Translations under genes and position numbers: made by a program | NCBI GenBank assembly: GCA_937927445.1 | Contig: CALAOB010000031.1 | Location: 1-9,078, forward strand | Source of the DNA: an uncultured Oribacterium sp. | Lineage (GTDB): Bacteria; Bacillota; Clostridia; Lachnospirales; Lachnospiraceae | Reading direction: 5' to 3' | Length of the DNA stretch: 9,078 nt | In this document: positions 5,074 to 9,078 of the stretch, one piece after another | Numbering within the stretch: the stretch's first letter is position 1 | Layout of the letters: each line of letters begins with the position of its first letter | The notes under the pieces: generated by a model | Database searches by the model: none | Seen by the model: the letters and a program-made list of their open reading frames with translations, nothing else | Told to the model about the DNA's origin: nothing

Positions 5074-6285
5074 TCAGCCCTGTGCGGCGCTGGTCTCGGT
5101 GGTCTCCACAACCTTCACCTGCGTCTGCACGTAGTCAAGGACAGCCTTGTTCACAGCCTCCTCCTTCACGGCGTCGCCACCGTACTGCTCGATGAGCTGG
5201 ATCTTGTTCAGCTCCTTGCCGGCGAGGCCGCTGAGCTCTGCTGCGAGCTCGTCGATCAGCGCATCACTGGACTTGATACCCTGCTCGTTCGCGATGGCCG
5301 CAACAACCATTCTCTGCTTCGCATAATCGGTCGCGTAGCCGGCGATCTCCTCCTTGAAATCATCGACGCTCATGCCGTACATGTTCAGCATATCCGCGAG
5401 GCCGTAGCCGTACTGCTTCGCCGTCGATACCTCCTGGGAAATCACATAGTCCTCGGCGTACTTCTGCATCTCATCGGAAACGGTGATCTCCGACGTATCC
5501 ACGATCTGCTGCAGCGCATCCTGCTGGATCGTGTTGTTGTACTGATAGTCGACCTGCGCCTGAAGAAGCGCCTGCTGCTCTACGCGGAAGGAAGCCACAT
5601 CGGATGCCTTCGAGCCCATGTCCTCCGCATTGTCCTTCACCCACTGATCGGTGAGCTCCGGCATGGTGGATACCTTATTGACTGTGACATCAAACACAGC
5701 TGGCTTGCCGGCGAGGTCCGGATTGTTCGGATAGGACTCCGGGAAGGTCACATTGACCTCAAGCTTCTCGCCCTTCTTCGCGCCGATCAGCTGATCCTCG
5801 AAACCATCGATGAAGCTGCCGGAGCCGAGCACGAGATCATAGCTGGTGCCGCTGCCACCGTCAAACGCCTCTCCGTCCATCTTTCCGACGAAGTCAATGT
5901 TTACAGTATCGCCTTCCTTCGCTGCGTCCTCGGTCTCCGTGAGGTAGTTCTTGCGGAGGTAGTCGATCTGGGAATTCACCATGTCCTCATCGACGGTCAG
6001 CTTCGGGCTGGTCTCGACGGTGATGCCCGTGAGATCACAGAGGGTAACCTTACCCATGTCGCTGAACTTCGGAAGCTCCGGCACCTCGGTCGCCTCGAGG
6101 GCCTGGATCTCCGGATCATCCGCGCTGAGCTGGGATGCCGTCGCGGTATCGGATGCACTTGCTTCCGTCGCCTCTGCCGCCGCAGCGGTGGTCGCCTCCG
6201 GGGTCTTGTTCGATGAGCCGCAGGCCGCGAGCGCCATCACACTTACCGCCACCGCGGCAGTCAGAATCAGTCTGTTCTTTTTCAT
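5074..6285 (-). CDS. Trigger-factor-like FKBP-type peptidyl-prolyl isomerase lipoprotein
   Basis: This 403-residue protein is predicted to be exported and lipid-anchored. It has an MKK start, a hydrophobic core at 6-18 and the lipobox LAAC at 19-22 (C22 modified). A low-complexity Ala/Thr/Ser/Glu linker (~24-60) follows. An FKBP-like domain at ~124-206 shows GDTVNIDFVGKMDGEAFDGG (125-144), LVLGSGSFIDGFEDQLIGAK (151-170) and VTFPESYP (179-186). Then comes a long helical C-terminal region (~208-395) like the trigger factor chaperone domain. It lacks the N-terminal ribosome-binding domain of cytosolic trigger factor, so it probably folds secreted proteins outside the membrane. ATG 6285 has GAGGAG upstream. 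A strong terminator follows. Gene order (signal peptidase, aminopeptidase, this gene) fits an export context. It should not be annotated simply as tig. Confidence 0.9.
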   Translation of the reverse strand: MKKNRLILTAAVAVSVMALAACGSSNKTPEATTAAAAEATEASASDTATASQLSADDPEIQALEATEVPELPKFSDMGKVTLCDLTGITVETSPKLTVDEDMVNSQIDYLRKNYLTETEDAAKEGDTVNIDFVGKMDGEAFDGGSGTSYDLVLGSGSFIDGFEDQLIGAKKGEKLEVNVTFPESYPNNPDLAGKPAVFDVTVNKVSTMPELTDQWVKDNAEDMGSKASDVASFRVEQQALLQAQVDYQYNNTIQQDALQQIVDTSEITVSDEMQKYAEDYVISQEVSTAKQYGYGLADMLNMYGMSVDDFKEEIAGYATDYAKQRMVVAAIANEQGIKSSDALIDELAAELSGLAGKELNKIQLIEQYGGDAVKEEAVNKAVLDYVQTQVKVVETTETSAAQG

Positions 6286-6304
6286 AATTTTCTCCTCAGT
6301 TCTT

Positions 6305-6332
6305 AATTTAAATTACATAACAGCTCAGTGAA
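6305..6332 (-). promoter_or_regulatory. Weak candidate promoter of the lipoprotein PPIase gene
   Basis: TTCACT (6332-6327) and TAAATT (6310-6305) on the minus strand are 16 bp apart, each 4 of 6 to consensus. The pair sits directly after the GC hairpin and 19 bp before the ATG at 6285. The leader would be very short, so this is tentative. Confidence 0.25.
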
Positions 6333-6333
6333 G

Positions 6334-6357
6334 GGGGCCCCAGCGGACCGGGACCCC
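6334..6357 (-). terminator. GC hairpin after the M18 aminopeptidase gene
   Basis: On the minus strand GGGGTCCC pairs with GGGGCCCC (8 bp, one T-G) around an 8-nt loop, 18 nt after the aminopeptidase stop. Only CTT follows, with no T-run. It may be a weak terminator or attenuator, or may protect mRNA ends while allowing read-through into the PPIase gene. Confidence 0.4.
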
Positions 6358-6375
6358 TGATATGAGCTAAGCTGA

Positions 6376-7767
6376 TTACTTATTAAATGCCTTAAACGCC
6401 TTGTAGGTGTAGTACACGTCGAGCTTCGAGGTGATCTCAAACGGTGCGTGCATCGCGAGTACCGGCACACCGAGATCCACGGTATCGACGTCCATGTTGG
6501 CGATGAACATCGCTACGGTTCCGCCACCGCCGAGGTCCACACGGCCGAGCTCGCCGATCTGCCACATCACATTCTCGTCGTCCATGTACTTGATGACGCG
6601 CTGCATGGTCTCCGCCGACGCATCGTTGGAGCCGGACTTGCCACGGGAGCCGGTGTACTTCGTGAGGACCGGTCCACGGTTCATGTAGGAAGCATTGTTC
6701 GCCTCGAACGCATCCGGGAAGGTCGGATCGAAGGCCGCATTGACATCCGCGGACAGACACAGCGATGCACGCAGGACGTCGCGCACGCGCTCACCCTCGG
6801 CCTCTGCGAGGTCCTCGACGTAGTGAAGCAGCATATCGCCGGACATACCGGTGTTGCCGACGGAACCGATCTCCTCCTTATCGACGAGGGCGGTCACGGT
6901 GGTGTACTCCGGCTTCTTCGTCTCGATCTCAGCCATCAGTGCGGTGTAGGCACAGACCTTATCGTCCTGGCCATAGGCACCGACCATGGAACGGTCGAAG
7001 CCGATATCGGTGGCATGCTGTGCCGGTACCATCGTGAGCTCAGCACGCATAAAGTCCGCCTCGGTGATGCCGTACATCTCGTTGAGAATCGACAGCACCT
7101 TCAGCTTGAACGCCTGCTTCACTTCCGGATCGGCGATCGGTGTCGAGCCGAGGAGCACATTCAGCTCCTCACCCTTGATCCCGTCCGCGAGGGTACGCTT
7201 CACCTGCTCCTGCGCGAGGTGCGGCAGAAGATCGGATACGACGAAGACCGGATCCCCCGGCTTCTCACCGAGATCGAGGTCGATGGCGCGACCGTCACGT
7301 AGCATCACACGACCGTGCAGCGCGAGCGGGGTCACCGCCCACTGATACTTCTTGATGCCACCATAGTAGTGCGTCTTGAAGAACGCGAGCTCTTCCTTCT
7401 CATAGAGCGGATTCGGCTTCAGGTCGAGACGCGGACTGTCAATGTGGGCGATGTTGAAGTGCACACCCTCATCGAGCGGGCGCTTACCGATGGTGGTCAG
7501 GATGATGCTCTTGCCACGGTTATCGAAATATACCTTGTCACCGGTCTTATACTTCTTCGAACGCTCGAATGGCTTGTAACCGTTCTCCTCTGCCATCCGG
7601 ATGGTCTCACGGACGGCCTCACGCTCGATCTTCGCATGATCGAGGAACGCCTTGTAGCCCTCACAGAACGCCATGGCCTTCTCCACGTCCTCCGGACGCT
7701 CCATGCCGATGTTCTGAATCTTATAGCAGAGCTTCTCCTCGAGCTTCTGTCCTTCTGTCTTCGCCAT
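6376..7767 (-). CDS. M18-family zinc aminopeptidase
   Basis: This 463-residue cytosolic peptidase of family M18 (aminopeptidase I / aspartyl aminopeptidase fold) has no signal peptide. The expected di-metal ligands can be followed: H108 in AHIDSPRLDLK, D268 or D269 in YGQDDKVCAY, E298/E299 in DKEEIGS (E298 the likely base), D341 in LSADVNAAFDP, and H440 in LAMHAPFE. The Gly-rich DLGGGGTVA at 411-419 is also typical. The longer sequence resembles the bacterial 'aminopeptidase 1' subgroup (~460 residues) more than the yeast or mammalian enzymes. It releases N-terminal residues from peptides and probably recycles peptides. ATG 7767 has a strong GGAGG. It lies 161 bp after signal peptidase I, with a 5-bp hairpin (7786-7804) just before its SD. 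Confidence 0.93.
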   Translation of the reverse strand: MAKTEGQKLEEKLCYKIQNIGMERPEDVEKAMAFCEGYKAFLDHAKIEREAVRETIRMAEENGYKPFERSKKYKTGDKVYFDNRGKSIILTTIGKRPLDEGVHFNIAHIDSPRLDLKPNPLYEKEELAFFKTHYYGGIKKYQWAVTPLALHGRVMLRDGRAIDLDLGEKPGDPVFVVSDLLPHLAQEQVKRTLADGIKGEELNVLLGSTPIADPEVKQAFKLKVLSILNEMYGITEADFMRAELTMVPAQHATDIGFDRSMVGAYGQDDKVCAYTALMAEIETKKPEYTTVTALVDKEEIGSVGNTGMSGDMLLHYVEDLAEAEGERVRDVLRASLCLSADVNAAFDPTFPDAFEANNASYMNRGPVLTKYTGSRGKSGSNDASAETMQRVIKYMDDENVMWQIGELGRVDLGGGGTVAMFIANMDVDTVDLGVPVLAMHAPFEITSKLDVYYTYKAFKAFNK

Positions 7768-7928
7768 AATATATCCTCCTTTAAAGCAGCGCTTATCCTG
7801 CTGCCTGTTATCACATCTTGCCGGACGCCATCACATCCGTAGGCGATCGCCGGGTTTTCAACGCCCAGGCCACGCCTTCTCCTGACAGCTTCCCCATTTT
7901 ATCGGCTGTCTGTGTTATTTCTGTGAAA

Positions 7929-8861
7929 TCAGTTCACGCTGCCCATATCCGTGAGCGGCCAGTACTTGAAGTACACCTTCGCCACCATCTTGTCGCGGGA
8001 GACCATGTTGTACTCGCCCCAGTAGCGGGCATCGAGGGAGTTGTTCCGGTTGTCGCCGAGCATATAGTAGCTGCCCTCCGGCACCGTCACATCCACCTCC
8101 GGGAACTGCTGCCCGTCGACGATCATCGGTTCCGGCAGATAGGTCTCGGTGATGGCCTCACCGTTCACATAGACTGTACCGATCGGCACCTCTACGCTCG
8201 AACCGTCTGCATTCTTCCCGATTTTGATGTTGTGGAACTCGGACGCATCCGCAGTACCGGTCTGTTTAATCTCGATGTGATCCCCCGGCATACCGATGAC
8301 ACGCTTCACATAGTATACGACGGAGTTCTTCTTATCCTCGCGTCCGCAGTACGGACATACGCCCTCATCCGTCTCGCGGTAGCTCTGCCCGCAGCCCCTG
8401 CACTTGTACCCATAGACGAAGATGGCAATGTCTCCACGTTCCACCTCCCCGAAGGTATACTTGAGCCGGGAGCCGAAGACGCGCGCCCCGGCCATGATCG
8501 TGTCCTGCATGGAGCCCGTCGGAATCGTCGAGTTCGCGATGATGAAATTGTTGAGACAGAACGCCAACACCGCCGCCACCGCGATGACCTTCACCCAGTC
8601 GATGATCTCCCCGAGCAATGTCGTCGGCTGCTCCCCGTCATCGGACTTCTTCGGTCTCCGCTTCTTTCCACCGGCTGTCTGAACGTGAGGGGATACCTCA
8701 TCCCCCTGTCCGGAATCGCTGCTCATCTGGGCTGCACCCTGATCGCCGGCATTGTCCCCGGACACCGATGTGGAATTCTCAGCCTTCCCCTCGTCGGAAG
8801 CAGACACGTTATCCACATGATTCCCATCGCTGTCCACGACATCGAAAAATTTATTGTCCAT
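7929..8861 (-). CDS. lepB: Signal peptidase I with a four-cysteine (zinc-ribbon-like) insert
   Basis: This is a type I signal peptidase, a membrane Ser/Lys protease that removes signal peptides on the outer face of the membrane. I choose ATG 8861 (310 residues), preceded by AGGAGA with a 7-nt spacer; a longer in-frame reading to 8960 has no such site. Residues 1-82 are a hydrophilic Ser/Asp/Gly-rich cytosolic tail with a basic patch GKKRRPKK (65-72). One membrane span lies at ~86-109. Box B is STIPTGSM with nucleophile S117. Box C is RGDIAIFVYG (142-151). Box D is YYVKRVIGMPGD with general base K186. Box E is GDNRNNSLDARYWG (269-282), where the usual DSR reads DAR. Between boxes C and D, C154-X2-C157-X11-C169-X2-C172 forms an inserted knuckle pair. 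Family identity is certain; metal binding is inferred. Confidence 0.96.
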   Translation of the reverse strand: MDNKFFDVVDSDGNHVDNVSASDEGKAENSTSVSGDNAGDQGAAQMSSDSGQGDEVSPHVQTAGGKKRRPKKSDDGEQPTTLLGEIIDWVKVIAVAAVLAFCLNNFIIANSTIPTGSMQDTIMAGARVFGSRLKYTFGEVERGDIAIFVYGYKCRGCGQSYRETDEGVCPYCGREDKKNSVVYYVKRVIGMPGDHIEIKQTGTADASEFHNIKIGKNADGSSVEVPIGTVYVNGEAITETYLPEPMIVDGQQFPEVDVTVPEGSYYMLGDNRNNSLDARYWGEYNMVSRDKMVAKVYFKYWPLTDMGSVN

Positions 8862-8922
8862 ACTGTTTTCTCCTGTTCTGCTACGTCCGCTACATGCCCT
8901 GCACGCTCTCCCGGACCCTCCT

Positions 8923-8950
8923 ATTTTAACAGATAGCACAGAAATGTATA
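8923..8950 (-). promoter_or_regulatory. Candidate promoter of the signal peptidase gene
   Basis: On the minus strand TATACA (8950-8945) and TAAAAT (8928-8923) are 16 bp apart. TGT immediately before the -10 gives an extended -10. It lies 61 bp before the chosen ATG at 8861 and would exclude translation from upstream in-frame starts, which agrees with the SD-based start. Confidence 0.45.
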
Positions 8951-9078
8951 GATTCCACACCGACCCTCACTTTATTTTCCTTTATTTTTAAGATAAATGT
9001 CACAGTTTCGGCAGGAGCACCGGAGGGGCGACAACGGAGGCCATACGTAGAGACCGTGTGAAATCAAGCCGGGGACCC

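Noticed and set aside
4987..6216. 409-codon plus-strand ORF antisense to the lipoprotein PPIase
   Set aside because: It is long only because GC-rich coding DNA leaves few stops on the opposite strand. It has no ribosome site or recognisable domain, is rich in Leu, His and Arg, and covers the clear PPIase gene and its terminator.
7842..7851. 10-bp palindrome GGCGATCGCC (contains HIP1-like GCGATCGC)
   Set aside because: A single occurrence in GC-rich DNA is compatible with chance, and it is not associated with another element.
7811..7897. 28-codon minus-strand ORF between signal peptidase I and the M18 aminopeptidase
   Set aside because: The ATG at 7897 lacks a convincing SD and the peptide matches nothing I know. 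It could be real only if conserved in relatives.
8862..8960. In-frame N-terminal extension of signal peptidase I by 33 codons
   Set aside because: The extension has no SD, covers the best promoter candidate, and encodes an Arg/Cys/Gly-rich stretch unlike the family. The ATG at 8861 has AGGAGA with a 7-nt spacer.
8998..9078. Open minus-strand frame running in from the window edge to a TGA near 9000
   Set aside because: About 25 codons could be the tail of an upstream gene, but a second minus frame is equally open and nothing is recognisable. Sequence beyond the edge is needed.

Overview
All seven protein genes and one tRNA gene in this window lie on the minus strand, so transcription runs from high to low coordinates. 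The DNA is GC-rich with strong AGGAGG-type ribosome sites. The gene set (YlmH, the UPF0340/YwlG family, the TIGR01906 membrane protein, a single-span signal peptidase I, a lipoprotein related to trigger factor, and a PLP-binding YggS/YlmE protein) points to a Firmicute, most likely a GC-rich clostridium such as a member of Lachnospiraceae. The family placement is an inference from gene content, not from a database search.

Layout in transcription order. (1) Export and envelope block, 8861 to 5014: signal peptidase I (8861-7929) with a four-cysteine insert beside the catalytic lysine, an M18 aminopeptidase (7767-6376), and a lipoprotein with a trigger-factor-like FKBP domain (6285-5074). The block ends at a near-perfect intrinsic terminator. 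(2) A unit with its own candidate promoter, 5006 to 2008: a four-span TIGR01906/DUF1461 membrane protein, the ribosome-splitting GTPase HflX, and the S4-domain protein YlmH starting 14 bp after hflX. A nested hairpin without a U-tract overlaps the ylmH stop. (3) A stand-alone tRNA-Arg(CCU), 1866-1793, with its own promoter and terminator. (4) A two-gene unit, 1521 to 120: a UPF0340 (YwlG-like) protein and the PLP-homeostasis protein YggS/YlmE, ending at a strong terminator.

The most unusual structure is at the UPF0340/yggS junction. The last ~31 codons of the UPF0340 gene, plus its stop/start overlap, are tandemly duplicated with a 104-bp period. The extra copy is still open as a 35-codon ORF. 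It starts in an ATGA overlap with the parent gene and ends in an ATGA overlap with yggS, and it carries the Shine-Dalgarno sequence of yggS. Other points: a putative zinc ribbon inside an extracytoplasmic protease domain, pairing of HflX with YlmH (both act on stalled ribosomes), and two terminators preceded by the same ATGGGG(G)TCAGA motif.

The longest stretch without a protein gene, 1522-2007, holds the tRNA, its promoter and terminator, a 24-bp-period direct repeat, and two hairpins. I found nothing I can support in 8951-9078. I see no CRISPR array, rRNA gene, transposase or phage gene.
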